64,000 bases of DNA from Pseudomonas sp. LS44 (lineage in GTDB: Bacteria > Pseudomonadota > Gammaproteobacteria > Pseudomonadales > Pseudomonadaceae): NCBI RefSeq assembly GCF_024730785.1, contig NZ_CP102830.1, positions 2,232,001-2,296,000 of the forward strand. Direction: 5' to 3'. The translations under genes were made by a program, and so were the position numbers. Shown one piece after another: positions 1 to 9,404 of this stretch. Within the stretch, counting starts at the first letter, position 1, and every line of letters begins with the position of its first letter. The notes beneath the pieces are model-generated. The model ran no database searches. It worked only from the letters and a program-made list of their open reading frames with translations, and was not told the DNA's origin.

Positions 1-2
1 TT

Positions 3-2027
3 CGCGGTGCACGCGGCGTGGTGGGCGACCAACCTTACGCCGGTGGCCAGGTGGCGCGAGCCGGTTACCAGGGCATGCTCGGGGACCAGGATTTCATGGA
101 CAGCCCGTTCAGCGTCACGTCCTACACCAAGGAAGCGCTGAAGAACCAGCAAGCCCGCACCCTCGGCGATGCTGTGGCTGCCTACCCATCGGTGCGCACC
201 TCCAACCCGGCCAGCGGGCGTTTCGAGCAGTTCACCGTGCGCGGCTTCAGCCTGTTCAACAGTGACGTCTCCTATGGCGGCCTGTACGGCATCCTGCCGA
301 CCTATGCCATCGACATGGAGATCGCCGAACGCGTCGATATCCTCAAGGGGCCGAGCGCGGTACTGTCCGGTATCGCCCCGCGCGGCAGCATCGGCAGCGG
401 CATCAACATCGTGCCCAAGCGCGCCACAGATGCGCCGGTCACTGAGTTCACCGGCAGTTACGTTTCGGAGGGGCAGTTCGGCGGCGCGGTGGACATCGGC
501 CGACGCTTGGGTGAGAACCAGCGTTTCGGCGTGCGCTTCAACGGCGTGCGTCAGTCCGGTGATACCGAGTGGGACCATCAGGCGCTCAAGCGCGAAACCG
601 GTGTGCTCGGCCTGGACCTGCGGGAAGAGCGGGTGCGTCTGTCGCTAGACATCGGCCATCAAAATCGCCGTGCCGACGCGCCGCAGGAGCGTGTCGAACT
701 GGCTCCCGGGGCCAAGGTGCCCAAAGCCGAAGACATCGACCGCAACTTCGCTCAGCCTTGGACCTATTCGCAAACCAAAGACTCCTTTGGCGCCTTGCGC
801 GGCGAATTCGATGTCAGCGACTCGCTGATGGTCTACGCCGCCTATGGCGCGCGCAAAGGCAACTACGACTTTCTGCGCCACGGGGTCCAGAACACTCAAA
901 ACAATGGCAATTTCACCTTGGTGCCGCGCACCTTCCGCCGCGATGAAGACGTGAAGACCGCCACCATTGGCGCCCGCCAGTGGTTCAGCACCGGCTCGGT
1001 CAACCACACGGTAAACCTGAGCCTGAACCGCTTCGACATGGATTTCGATAACGCCGGCGAGCGCTACCTGCGCAGCATCGGCAACATCTATAACCCGGTG
1101 GAAGTCGCTTACCCAGGCCGGCCGAACCGCTTCGATACCAGCACCCACACCGAAGACCGTTTTACCAGCGTGGCCCTGGCCGACACCTTGGGTTTCCTCG
1201 AGGATCGCCTGCTACTGACCCTCGGCGCGCGCCTGCAGCGAGTTAAAGTTACCTCCTGGAGCGACGGCGTCCGTGACGAACCGGTGAATGACGAAACCGA
1301 TACGTCGCCCGCGCTGGGCGTGGTGTTCAAGGCCACTAACCATGTGTCGTTGTACGCCAACTACGTGGAAGGCCTGACCCAGGGCGAGACCGCGCCGACC
1401 ACGGCAAATAACGCCGACACCGTGTTCCCGCCATACCGCAGCAAGCAGGCAGAAGTCGGTGCCAAGTACGACCAAGGCACCTTCGGCCTGACCGCCAGCC
1501 TGTTCCGTATCGAACAGCCGGCCTATCAGTTCGACGATCTAAACAACTTCAAGCCCAACGGCGAGCTGACCAACCAGGGGGTGGAACTCAGCGTCTTCGG
1601 CGAGCCGCTTAATGGTGTGCGCCTGCTGGGCGGGGTGATGCTGCTCGACAGCGAGCAGAGTGATACCACCGATGGCGAGTTCGACGGTAACCACGGCACC
1701 GGCGCGCCGGAGGTCAACGCCAACCTCGGCGCCGAATGGGACATCGAAAGCGTCCGGGGGCTGACCCTGACCGCACGTGCCATCCACACCAGTTCCCAGT
1801 ACTTGGACCCAGCCAATGAGCAGGAAATCGACAGCTGGGAACGCTACGACCTGGGCGGCCGTTACGCCTTCAAACTGGGCGGCAGCCCGGTAACCCTGCG
1901 GGCCACGGTGGAGAACGTACTGGACAAGACCTATTGGGCCTCTGCCGCGACCTCGTCCGACAGCGCAGCGGGCCTGACCCTGTCGACCCCCAGAACCTAT
2001 CTGCTCTCGGCAACCGTGGGTTTCTGA
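3..2027 (+). CDS. TonB-dependent siderophore receptor, 5' end cut by window edge
   Basis: Outer-membrane, TonB-energised receptor that imports a ferric siderophore. The frame is open to the left edge, so the signal peptide and TonB box lie outside the window; the first in-frame GTG (18) is not a credible start. The plug domain covers roughly the first 150 residues, with a conserved TVRGF segment and an ERVDILKGPSAVLSG segment. The rest is a 22-strand-type barrel rich in aromatic and acidic strands, ending in the terminal-Phe signature SATVGF. About 670 residues are present, as expected for FpvA/FoxA-like receptors without their signalling or leader part. The siderophore cannot be told. No partner sigma or anti-sigma gene is visible on this side. 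Confidence 0.9.
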   Translation, partial: RGARGVVGDQPYAGGQVARAGYQGMLGDQDFMDSPFSVTSYTKEALKNQQARTLGDAVAAYPSVRTSNPASGRFEQFTVRGFSLFNSDVSYGGLYGILPTYAIDMEIAERVDILKGPSAVLSGIAPRGSIGSGINIVPKRATDAPVTEFTGSYVSEGQFGGAVDIGRRLGENQRFGVRFNGVRQSGDTEWDHQALKRETGVLGLDLREERVRLSLDIGHQNRRADAPQERVELAPGAKVPKAEDIDRNFAQPWTYSQTKDSFGALRGEFDVSDSLMVYAAYGARKGNYDFLRHGVQNTQNNGNFTLVPRTFRRDEDVKTATIGARQWFSTGSVNHTVNLSLNRFDMDFDNAGERYLRSIGNIYNPVEVAYPGRPNRFDTSTHTEDRFTSVALADTLGFLEDRLLLTLGARLQRVKVTSWSDGVRDEPVNDETDTSPALGVVFKATNHVSLYANYVEGLTQGETAPTTANNADTVFPPYRSKQAEVGAKYDQGTFGLTASLFRIEQPAYQFDDLNNFKPNGELTNQGVELSVFGEPLNGVRLLGGVMLLDSEQSDTTDGEFDGNHGTGAPEVNANLGAEWDIESVRGLTLTARAIHTSSQYLDPANEQEIDSWERYDLGGRYAFKLGGSPVTLRATVENVLDKTYWASAATSSDSAAGLTLSTPRTYLLSATVGF

Positions 2028-2115
2028 CCGGATGACTCAAGCATGCGCCACAGGGAAGGGCGCAGCCGCTTTTGTTGATTGATCATGGTCGACTTCGATC
2101 AAGGACTGAAGCCCG

Positions 2116-2367
2116 GTGGTAATGCAGTGCAGCGCAATTGCTGGTCGACTCAGTCCAGTTCAACTCACAGCTGACTGGGCCATGATTTTTCTATTTTTGA
2201 ACATCGACTGCCGAGGAGCCGTGCGCGAAGGCGAGTGGCTCGAGGCGCATGTCGATGTGCTCAAAGTGGGTAGCAGCTTCGCGAATGCAAGCTGCCTGCT
2301 CAAGGTTGGCGAACGGCTGGTGCTGCGTGCCAACGGCATTTTCACGATTTGGAAGGGCAAGGTTTAG
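2116..2367 (+). pseudogene. Hotdog-fold (PaaI-like) thioesterase, C-terminal relic
   Basis: An 83-codon frame whose second half reads like the C-terminal strands of a PaaI/hotdog acyl-CoA thioesterase: REGEWLEAHVDVLKVGSSFA, then a LLKVGERLVLRANGIF segment. The N-terminal half with the catalytic region is missing and the first part is irregular (VQLTADWAM, then a jump). Length is about half the family norm. I read it as a decayed gene, not an expressed protein. It sits next to another lipid-metabolism relic at 2563-2694. Confidence 0.5.
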
Positions 2368-2562
2368 CCTCCCATATGAAACCATCCGCAACAGGCGACT
2401 GGGTCTGTGCGGAATTAGGCTGGCGAAGACTCGGAGTGCCTGCGCTGTGGATGAACAGCCTGCACTTCGCAGTGCCGAACACCCAGTTGCAGGCCTCGTA
2501 GTAACGTCACGCTGCAGCTTCCGAGCAGTTTCTCCCCGACAATAAGAACAGGACCTGACCCA

Positions 2563-2694
2563 GTGCCTGCAGCGCCAGGCGCAGGGGGCGAGGCGGGCTA
2601 CGTCGACCAAGGCCCGCTGTGCCTCACCGTACCCGCTGAGCACGGTGGCGGTGACTTCAGCTATGCTGCCGTGCTGGTCGAGGAGCTGTCTTGA
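2563..2694 (+). pseudogene. Acyl-CoA dehydrogenase N-terminal domain relic
   Basis: A short open stretch with GEAGYV, CLTVPAEHGGGDFSYAA and VLVEEL, ending in TGA. This is the typical helix-loop of the acyl-CoA dehydrogenase N-terminal domain (family pattern: GLL..PEEYGG...F....VIEEL). Nothing on either side continues the fold, so only about 40 residues of a roughly 380-residue enzyme remain. Identification rests on pattern recognition only. Confidence 0.45.
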
Positions 2695-2954
2695 TCACAG
2701 GATGGGCTGCATCGTCTGATCAACCCCTGTTAGAAGTACTCGTCGTCCATGGCCAGTGCCGCGTCGCCGCAGCATCAGCATGGCCTAATTTTTTCGGCCC
2801 CCACTCTAAGCAGCGAGCGTTTGAGTGCCGCCACCCTGAGCGGGGGGACGAAGCTCATTTTTCATGCATGACTTCTTGAGACTTTGATATCAGGGCTCTG
2901 GCCGTATCTGGAAAGACCTTAAATACAGCCGAGGTCTGTTAGGAGAGTAAGTCG
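2695..2954. other. Gene-free stretch after the relics
   Basis: No convincing gene. Short frames exist on both strands but none resembles a known family. The sequence is less GC-rich than the flanking genes. It separates the decayed lipid-gene relics from the potassium uptake pair. Confidence 0.4.
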
Positions 2955-3650
2955 TTATGTCGAGTGGCCCGCAAATTTCTGGATCAGATGGGTCGGGCCG
3001 GACACGATTAGCAGATCACCCGGCATGATCAGGGTGCTAGGGGTGGCATGCTGGAAGTCTTGACTGGCGCGTTTCAACCCTACGACCGTCACACCAAATT
3101 TTTCACGGATATTGCCGTCGGCCAGCGTGTTGTTGTGGCTCGGCAGGGGGGAGTGAATCTTGGCGATGGCGAAGCCGTCATCGAACTCGATGAAATCGAT
3201 CATCCGCCCGCTAATGAGGTGAGCAACACGCTCCCCCATTTCCCTCTCCGGGTAGACAACGTGATGGGCGCCAATCCGCTGGGCTATCTGTCCATGCTCG
3301 GCAGTCTGGGCCTTGACCCAGATATCCGGGATACCCAGTTCGGTCAGCGTCATGATGGTCAGCAAGCTGGCTGCCAGGTCGGTGCCTATCCCCACAATGG
3401 CGTGAGCGAAGTCGGCAACACCCAGTTGGCGCAATACCATCAGGTTGGTGGAGTCGGCCTGGACAGCATGAGTCAAGAGATCGGCCCAGTCATGGACAGG
3501 CACGGCGTCCCGGTCGATGCCCATCACATCGTGACCGAGCCGCATCAGCGATTGGGCAACGGAGCCGCCGAAACGGCCGAGGCCGATCACGACCACGCTA
3601 TCGCCCTTAGAAAAGGCAAACTGCTCGGTGAACAGAAAGTTAGCCAACAA
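2955..3650 (-). CDS. ktrA: KtrA/TrkA-type potassium uptake regulatory subunit
   Basis: Cytoplasmic RCK protein that gates a Trk/Ktr K+ channel. An N-terminal Rossmann fold shows GLGRFG near residues 23-28, followed by the acidic IDRD strand end; a TrkA_C domain lies in about the last 80 residues. At 231 residues it matches the KtrA family (about 220) and not the double-length TrkA. I chose a TTG start at 3650, overlapping the stop of the upstream trkH, because AGAGGA lies 8 bases before it. The frame stays open further upstream inside trkH, but that part has no homology, and starts a few codons downstream are possible. It forms an operon with the channel gene. Confidence 0.85.
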   Translation of the reverse strand: MLANFLFTEQFAFSKGDSVVVIGLGRFGGSVAQSLMRLGHDVMGIDRDAVPVHDWADLLTHAVQADSTNLMVLRQLGVADFAHAIVGIGTDLAASLLTIMTLTELGIPDIWVKAQTAEHGQIAQRIGAHHVVYPEREMGERVAHLISGRMIDFIEFDDGFAIAKIHSPLPSHNNTLADGNIREKFGVTVVGLKRASQDFQHATPSTLIMPGDLLIVSGPTHLIQKFAGHST

Positions 3651-4968
3651 TTGGGTGTTCCTCTGGGTAGCGGTAGGGCATGCGGTGCTCGCCCAGGGCC
3701 AGTGAAGCCGCAAGCGTGATAGTGCCGACCCGCCCGACATACATCAGCAGCGTCAGCATCAGTTGGGCCGATGCGGGGAGATCGGCGGTGATGCCGGTGG
3801 ACAAGCCGACCGTGCCAAACGCTGAGATGACTTCGAATATGACTTGGTCTGTGGCGAAATCTGTTTCACGCAAAATAAAGAGCGTCGCCAGCACGATCAT
3901 GGCGCTGCCCAGAACGAGCACCGTGATAGCTTGACGCTGGGCCGGGGCGCCGACTCGCCGGCCAAATGCCTCGGTGTCACTGTGGCCACGAATTTCGGCG
4001 ATGACCAGCAAGGCCAGGATGGCGACAGTACCGACTTTGACGCCACCCGCGGTTCCCGCGCTGCCACCCCCTACGAACATCAGGAGGTAGTGCATCGCCC
4101 AGCTTTCATGGGTCAACGCGCCAATATCGATAGAGTTGAACCCGGCGGTACGCGCAGAAACGGAAGCAAATGCCGCCGAGAGCATTTTATTGGCCACTGG
4201 CATCGGGCCGAGGGTAGTCGGGTTGAACCACTCGAACAGCAGCAGCGTGAAAAAACCGCCCAGAAGCAGGATTGCCGTTCCAGCCAGGGTGAGCTTGGTA
4301 TGCAGCGACCAACGGCGGGGATCGTTGAACCTGCTGCGCAAGTCATACAGTACGGGAAAGCCAATGCCGCCAATAATGATCGCAACCATGACTGGCAGCA
4401 GGATCCAAGCATCTGCGGCGTAGCGCATCAGGCTGTCGGGATAAATGGAGAAACCCGCGTTATTGAATGCCGATACCGCATGAAACAGGCCGCTCCACGC
4501 TGCATCAGCCCAGGGAAGGTCATAGGCCAGGCGTAATCTGAGGGTGAGCCACAGGGTCAAGATGAGTTCCAAGGCGAACGTCACCACCAGCACTAGCTTG
4601 GCCACGCTGGCGATGTCGCCCAACCCCAATGAGCGTGATTCCAACTGTGCGACCATTTTAGTGCGTAGACGTAAGCTGCGGTTGACCATCAAGCCGAGCA
4701 AGGTCGCCACCGTCATGATGCCGAAGCCGCCAAGTTGGAACAGTAGCAGGATCACCGACTGGCCGAAGGTCGACCAGTACGTACCGGTGTCCACCACTAC
4801 CAGCCCGGTAACGCAGACGGCCGATACCGCGGTAAAGAAGGCTGTCACCCAAGGGGGGGCGATACCCTCGGCTTGGGATATCGGCAGCATCAAAATGGCG
4901 GTGCCGGCCAGTATCGCGGCCAGGAAAACCAGGGCGACAACCCTGGCTGGATGAAGCCGTAATTTCAT
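3640..4968 (-). CDS. trkH: TrkH/KtrB-type potassium channel subunit
   Basis: Inner-membrane K+ uptake channel of 442 residues. The four pore repeats typical of TrkH/KtrB can be seen through their selectivity-filter glycines: VCVTGL, FNNAGF, ARTAGF and GTVGLS. Each is preceded by a hydrophobic helix and a short pore helix (TAVSA, HAVSA, ASVS, VISAF). Length fits KtrB (about 450) better than TrkH (about 480). The next gene is the matching KtrA regulatory subunit, overlapping the stop codon, so the two are translated together. Substrate (K+, sometimes Na+-coupled) is from the family. Confidence 0.92.
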   Translation of the reverse strand: MKLRLHPARVVALVFLAAILAGTAILMLPISQAEGIAPPWVTAFFTAVSAVCVTGLVVVDTGTYWSTFGQSVILLLFQLGGFGIMTVATLLGLMVNRSLRLRTKMVAQLESRSLGLGDIASVAKLVLVVTFALELILTLWLTLRLRLAYDLPWADAAWSGLFHAVSAFNNAGFSIYPDSLMRYAADAWILLPVMVAIIIGGIGFPVLYDLRSRFNDPRRWSLHTKLTLAGTAILLLGGFFTLLLFEWFNPTTLGPMPVANKMLSAAFASVSARTAGFNSIDIGALTHESWAMHYLLMFVGGGSAGTAGGVKVGTVAILALLVIAEIRGHSDTEAFGRRVGAPAQRQAITVLVLGSAMIVLATLFILRETDFATDQVIFEVISAFGTVGLSTGITADLPASAQLMLTLLMYVGRVGTITLAASLALGEHRMPYRYPEEHPIVG

Positions 4969-5095
4969 TTGGCATCAGGACTCATGTCGTGACAAGGAAA
5001 TCTACAGCGCTCGGTAAACATGCCTTAAGGGCTTCGAACCCTAACGGCGGGCCATGTTCAATGCTGCCGTGACCGTATCGGAGCGGTGTTGTAGT

Positions 5096-5166
5096 GGTCT
5101 AATGATTCCGGACACCTTTCTATGGCGAGCATTCTTGCCTAAATGGGTATCCGGAATCATTAGACC
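5096..5166. repeat. Long near-perfect palindrome, possible IS or MITE remnant
   Basis: Arms GGTCTAATGATTCCGGA (5096-5112) and its exact reverse complement (5150-5166) are extended by a further ACC with one mismatch. The 29-base spacer itself holds a second small stem (GGCGAG / CTTGCC). Outside the arms, GTAGT recurs inverted with a 3-base offset. The whole piece can fold as one cruciform. It looks like two insertion-sequence ends brought together or a tiny MITE; the family is not identified. Confidence 0.6.
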
Positions 5167-5336
5167 TAGACTACCCCCGCTCCGGTAGACATCCCGGCCT
5201 ATGCTTTGAGCATAGAAGGAAGCGTTCTGTCTGGGCTTTTATCTGCTCATTCGGTGCGTTTGGGGTGTTTGCCGGCGCGGGTTGACCTAGTTGGATGCAC
5301 CGCTCTGACAAGCTTGAACAAGAAAATATTTGGCAA

Positions 5337-5822
5337 TCACAGCTTGTAGCCGATCTGCCGCAACAAATTCTTGCGCCAGAGGATGTCGTCGTCGCCTTCG
5401 ATGTCGTTGACCCGCAAGCCATCCACCACGCCGAGTATGCCGCGGCCCTGTTCCGTCTCGGCGACAATCACTTCGGTGGGATTGGCGGTGGCACAGAAAA
5501 CCCGGCAGACCTCCGGCACCATCTTGATGGCGTTCAACAGGTTCAGCGGGTAGAAGCCGTCGCCGAGGAAAATGATGAAGCTATGGCCGGCGGCAATGGC
5601 TTGGGCATTCTTCTGGGCCAGTTCGATCATCGCGGCATCGGTGCCAGACCAGCGCACCAGGCATTTGCCCGAGGCTTCGCAAAAGGCCAGGCCAAACTTG
5701 ATGCCGGGTACGGCACCGACCAAGGCTTCGTGGATGTCCTCGACGGACTTGATGAAATGCGTCTGCCCCAGAATGAAGTTCGTGGCTTCCGGCTTGTCGA
5801 TTTTTACCGTGATGAGTTGCAT
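5337..5822 (-). CDS. Adenosine-specific kinase family protein (PF04008/DUF355)
   Basis: A 161-residue protein matching the adenosine-specific kinase family along its whole length: N-terminal MQLITVKIDKPEATNFILGQ, a central PGIKFGLAFCEASG segment, the IIFLGDGFYPLNLLNAIK segment, then CRVFCATANPTEVIVAET and the C-terminal GRGILGVVDG. The start at 5822 was chosen over a longer frame because GGGAGGG lies 4-5 bases upstream and the extra N-terminus has no homology. The catalysed reaction (adenosine phosphorylation) is a family annotation based on few members. The gene stands alone, with a 430-base gap upstream. Confidence 0.85.
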   Translation of the reverse strand: MQLITVKIDKPEATNFILGQTHFIKSVEDIHEALVGAVPGIKFGLAFCEASGKCLVRWSGTDAAMIELAQKNAQAIAAGHSFIIFLGDGFYPLNLLNAIKMVPEVCRVFCATANPTEVIVAETEQGRGILGVVDGLRVNDIEGDDDILWRKNLLRQIGYKL

Positions 5823-6256
5823 CGCAACCCTCCCTTTTCCGATCGGGTTTAACGGCGCGGGAATCATGCAGTGCCCTGGCCCCGCCCCGCGTTGCCGGGC
5901 ATCCGGCCCTGCTGGTCCCGGGCGGCACCATCGGTTGCGCTGGCGAATTAAGCATAGCCATGCCTTGGTCATGACCGCTGTTCAGCGGTGGCCGTGCGGA
6001 TGGGCGGCCAGCCGATCTTGCAGCGGTCCGTGCCGTATGGACGGGCAGGGAAATCGCTGCGGCCGATCCCGACTAGTCTCAGCTAAAGGCACCTCGGCTG
6101 GAGCGTGATTACTGAGAACCTGCCCCGGATCTGCCGCGCAGATCGGAAAAGGGTTCCCGGCAGCGCCGGGCTCTCCCCGGTCCAGTCGTGCCGCGGGGCG
6201 TTCTTGGCTGTTTGCCACAGCCATCGCCGGCACAGCCTCGATAGGGCCGCACACCG
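5823..6256. other. Divergent intergenic region
   Basis: Lies between the adenosine-kinase-family gene (minus) and the ABC operon (plus). It must hold both promoters, but I see no clear -35/-10 pair. A 90-codon minus-strand frame here has no recognisable features and is rejected. Confidence 0.4.
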
Positions 6257-6925
6257 ATGCTGAAGATCCAGGGCCTATGCAAAAGCTACCCGACTCCCCA
6301 GGGGCCGCTGGCGGTGCTGCGGGGCATCGACCTCGAACTGGAGGAGGGCGGCAGCCTGGCGTTGATGGGCGAATCCGGCAGCGGCAAGAGCACCTTGCTG
6401 CACCTGGTGGCCGGCCTCGACCGCTTCGATGCCGGCAGCATCTGGGTGGCCGGGCACTCGCTGGCCGCGCTCGATGAAAGCCAGTTGGCGGCCTGGCGGC
6501 GCAGCGGGATCGGCCTGATCTTCCAGCAGTTCAACCTGATTGCCAGCCTGCGGGTCGAGGACAATCTGGCCTTTCAGGCTCGTCTGGCCGGCCGCCATGA
6601 CCCGCACTGGCAGGCGCAGCTGGTCCAGCGGCTCGGCCTTGGCCAGCTGCTCAAGCGCTATCCCGAACAGCTCTCCTGCGGGCAGCAGCAACGGGTGGCC
6701 TTGGGCCGAGCGCTGGCCGCCAGACCGCCGCTGTTGCTGGCTGACGAACCCACCGGCAGCCTAGATGAGGCGACCGGTGACGAGGTGCTGGAGCTGCTGC
6801 TGCAACTGCTCGCCGACAGCACCACCAGCCTCCTGATGGTGACCCATAGCCCGCGCATGGCGGCGCGCCTGCAGCGGCGCGTGAGCTTGCAGGGCGGCCG
6901 CCTATTGGCGCGAGGCGAGGCCTGA
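6257..6925 (+). CDS. ABC transporter ATPase, LolD/MacB-like, variant signature motif
   Basis: A 222-residue ATPase that powers the FtsX-type permease encoded next. Walker A is GESGSGKS (about residues 37-44), the Q-loop is in LIFQQFNL, Walker B with the catalytic Glu is LLLADEP, and the H-loop is VTHS. The ABC signature reads LSCGQQQR, not LSGGQ, because the third position is a TGC codon. Size and motifs place it in the LolD/MacB/YbbA group, whose members act in lipoprotein or envelope mechanotransmission and not in classic import. One base separates it from the permease. Confidence 0.92.
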   Translation: MLKIQGLCKSYPTPQGPLAVLRGIDLELEEGGSLALMGESGSGKSTLLHLVAGLDRFDAGSIWVAGHSLAALDESQLAAWRRSGIGLIFQQFNLIASLRVEDNLAFQARLAGRHDPHWQAQLVQRLGLGQLLKRYPEQLSCGQQQRVALGRALAARPPLLLADEPTGSLDEATGDEVLELLLQLLADSTTSLLMVTHSPRMAARLQRRVSLQGGRLLARGEA

Positions 6926-6926
6926 C

Positions 6927-9404
6927 ATGCGGATTTTCTACTGGACGCTGAGTGGTCTGTTCAGCCATTGGCGCCGGCATCCCGTGCAGTTCTTCAGTGT
7001 GCTGACCGGTCTGTGGCTGGCCACCAGCCTGTGGACGGGTGTGCAGGCGCTGAACAGCCAGGCCCGGGAAAGCTATGCGCGGGCCAGCCAGCTGCTGGCC
7101 GACGCTGACCAATACGCGCTCAGTGCCCGCAACGGCGGGCTGTTTGCGCAGCAGTACTTCATCGAACTGCGACGTGCCGGCTGGCCGGTATCGCCACTCC
7201 TGCAGGGCCGTTTGCGCCTGCGGGGGCAGGCCGAACAGCGCCTGCAGCTGATCGGCATCGAACCCCTGACCTTGCCGGCCGACACCTCGCTGGCCGGGCA
7301 AGCGGTCGAGCGCCTGGACCTAGCAGCCTTTCTCGGCCAGCCCGGGCGCACCTGGATTGCCCCCGACACCCTCGCGGCCCTCGACCTTGCCGCCGGGGCG
7401 CAACCGCTGACCGAGGCCGGGCAAGCCTTGCCGCCGCTGGAACTGCGGCCGCAGTTGGCGCCGGGAGTGTTGCTGGTGGATATCGGCGTCGCCCAACGCC
7501 TGCTCGACGCACCGCAGCAGCTGTCCCGGTTGCTGCTGGCCGGCGATTTCGCCCGCAGTAATCCGCGCCTGCCGCCGCAACTGGCCGAGCAACTGGTGCT
7601 GAACCGTCGCAGCGAAGCGGCCGATCTGGGCCGGCTCACCGACAGCTTCCACCTCAATCTCACCGCCCTCGGTTTGCTAGCCTTTGTCGTCGGGCTGTTC
7701 ATCGTGCACGCCGCCATCGGCCTGGCGCTGGAGCAGCGCCGCGCACTGTTACGCACCCTGCGGGCCTGCGGGGTGAGTGCCCGCACCCTGCTGGGCGCCC
7801 TGGCCCTAGAACTCTGCGGCCTGGCCTTGCTCGGCGGTTTGGCTGGCGTGCTCAGCGGTTACTGGCTGGCCAGCCTGCTGTTGCCGGATGTCGTGGCCAG
7901 CTTGCGTGGCCTGTATGGCGCCGAGGTTGCCGGGCAGCTCAGCCTCAGCCCGCAGTGGTGGCTCGGCGGGCTAGCCATGAGCCTGCTCGGTGCCTTGCTC
8001 GCCGGCGCCGGCAGCCTGCTCAGGGCCGCGCGCTTGCCGCTGCTGGCCTTGGCCCAGCCCGAGGCGTGGCAGCAAGCCCAGGCGCTCTGGCTGCGCCGCC
8101 AGGCCCTGCTGGCGGCGGCGCTCGCCTTGCTGGCGTTAGTCGCGCTGCTGGGCGGCAACAGCCTGATCGCCGGCTTCGTCCTGCTCGCCGCTTTGCTGCT
8201 GGCGGCGGCCCTGAGTTTGCCGCTATGCCTGAACCTGCTGCTGGAGGGCCTGCTGCCGCGCTGCCGCTCGCCGCTGGCGCAGTGGTTCGTCGCCGACAGT
8301 CGCCAGCAGCTGCCGGGTCTGGCGCTGGCGCTGATGGCCCTGCTGCTGGCGCTGGCGGCGAATATCGGCGTCGGCAGCATGACCGAGGGCTTTCGCCAGA
8401 CCTTTGCCGGCTGGCTCGATCAGCGCCTGGCCGCCGAGCTGTACCTCACCCCGCAGGATCCGCAGCAGGCACTGGCCATCGGCGCCTGGTTGGCTCGCCA
8501 GCCACAGGTCAGCGCGGTACTGCCGAGCTGGCGGGTCGAGTTGCAGTTGAAGGGTTGGCCGGCGCAACTCAGCGGCATACTCGATCACCCGGCCTACCGC
8601 GCCCACTGGCCGCTGCTGAGCGCCAGCCCCGATGCCTGGGAGCAACTGGCCCGGCAACAGGCGCTGATGCTCAGCGAGCAGCTGGCGCGACGCTTGAACC
8701 TGCAGCTGGGCGAGCGCCTGAGCCTGCCGACCCCTAAAGGCGAATGGCCGCTGGTGGTCGCCGGCATCTATGCCGACTACGGCAATCCGAAAGGGCACCT
8801 GCTGGTCAATGCCGCGGGTTTGCAACAGCACTGGCCGGGGCTGAGCCCGAGCAGCTACAGCCTGCACCTGCCTGCTGTCGAGGTCCCCGAGCTGATGCAG
8901 GCCCTGCAGCAGACCTTTGCCCTGGGCAGCGACCGGATCATCGACCAGAGCGAACTCAAGGCCTGGTCGACCCGCGTGTTCGAACGCACCTTTGCCGCCA
9001 CCGCCGCGCTCAACAGCCTGACCCTGGGAGTGGCCGGCGTGGCGCTGTTCATCAGCCTGCTGACCCTCGGCCAGGCGCGCCTGAGCCAACTGGCACCACT
9101 CTGGGCGCTGGGCGTGGGCCGAGCGCAGCTGGCCTGGCTCAGCCTCGGCCAGACCCTGTTGCTGGCGCTGATCACCCTGCTGCTGGCGGTGCCGCTGGGG
9201 CTGGTGCTGGCCTGGTGCCTGGTCGCGGTGATCAACGTGCAGGCCTTTGGTTGGCGCCTGCCGCTGCATGTGTTTCCCTGGCAGCTCCTGCAACTGCTGG
9301 CCATGGCGGTGCTCGCCACGCTACTGGCCGCCGCCTGGCCGCTGTGGAAACTCGGGCGGACCACCCCGGCCGCGTTGTTGAGGACCTTCGCCGATGAACG
9401 CTAG
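6927..9404 (+). CDS. FtsX-like ABC permease (large, two FtsX domains)
   Basis: Inner-membrane permease of 825 residues. One membrane segment lies near residues 20-40, followed by a large periplasmic domain to about residue 235. A first FtsX block of helices covers roughly 245-370, central helices follow at about 390-480, then a second periplasmic domain, and a final FtsX block covers about 695-815. The layout matches YbbP/AttG-type permeases that pair with LolD-like ATPases. Very Leu/Ala-rich. The stop overlaps the start of the next gene by 11 bases, so the three genes form one operon. The substrate is unknown. Confidence 0.9.
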   Translation: MRIFYWTLSGLFSHWRRHPVQFFSVLTGLWLATSLWTGVQALNSQARESYARASQLLADADQYALSARNGGLFAQQYFIELRRAGWPVSPLLQGRLRLRGQAEQRLQLIGIEPLTLPADTSLAGQAVERLDLAAFLGQPGRTWIAPDTLAALDLAAGAQPLTEAGQALPPLELRPQLAPGVLLVDIGVAQRLLDAPQQLSRLLLAGDFARSNPRLPPQLAEQLVLNRRSEAADLGRLTDSFHLNLTALGLLAFVVGLFIVHAAIGLALEQRRALLRTLRACGVSARTLLGALALELCGLALLGGLAGVLSGYWLASLLLPDVVASLRGLYGAEVAGQLSLSPQWWLGGLAMSLLGALLAGAGSLLRAARLPLLALAQPEAWQQAQALWLRRQALLAAALALLALVALLGGNSLIAGFVLLAALLLAAALSLPLCLNLLLEGLLPRCRSPLAQWFVADSRQQLPGLALALMALLLALAANIGVGSMTEGFRQTFAGWLDQRLAAELYLTPQDPQQALAIGAWLARQPQVSAVLPSWRVELQLKGWPAQLSGILDHPAYRAHWPLLSASPDAWEQLARQQALMLSEQLARRLNLQLGERLSLPTPKGEWPLVVAGIYADYGNPKGHLLVNAAGLQQHWPGLSPSSYSLHLPAVEVPELMQALQQTFALGSDRIIDQSELKAWSTRVFERTFAATAALNSLTLGVAGVALFISLLTLGQARLSQLAPLWALGVGRAQLAWLSLGQTLLLALITLLLAVPLGLVLAWCLVAVINVQAFGWRLPLHVFPWQLLQLLAMAVLATLLAAAWPLWKLGRTTPAALLRTFADER

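Noticed and set aside
645..1148. Long minus-strand frames inside the TonB receptor gene
   Set aside because: They are shadows of a GC-rich coding gene and have no family features or ribosome site.
2045..2075. Terminator after the TonB receptor gene (GCGCC/GGCGC, then CTTTTG)
   Set aside because: Only a 5-bp stem with a 9-base loop; too weak to call.
5982..6254. Minus-strand frame of 90 codons between two divergent genes
   Set aside because: Pro/Arg-rich without recognisable motif; would occupy the divergent promoter region.
8223..9293. 356-codon minus-strand frame opposite the FtsX permease
   Set aside because: Gln/Arg/Gly-rich antisense of a Leu-rich membrane protein; codon pattern is that of a shadow.
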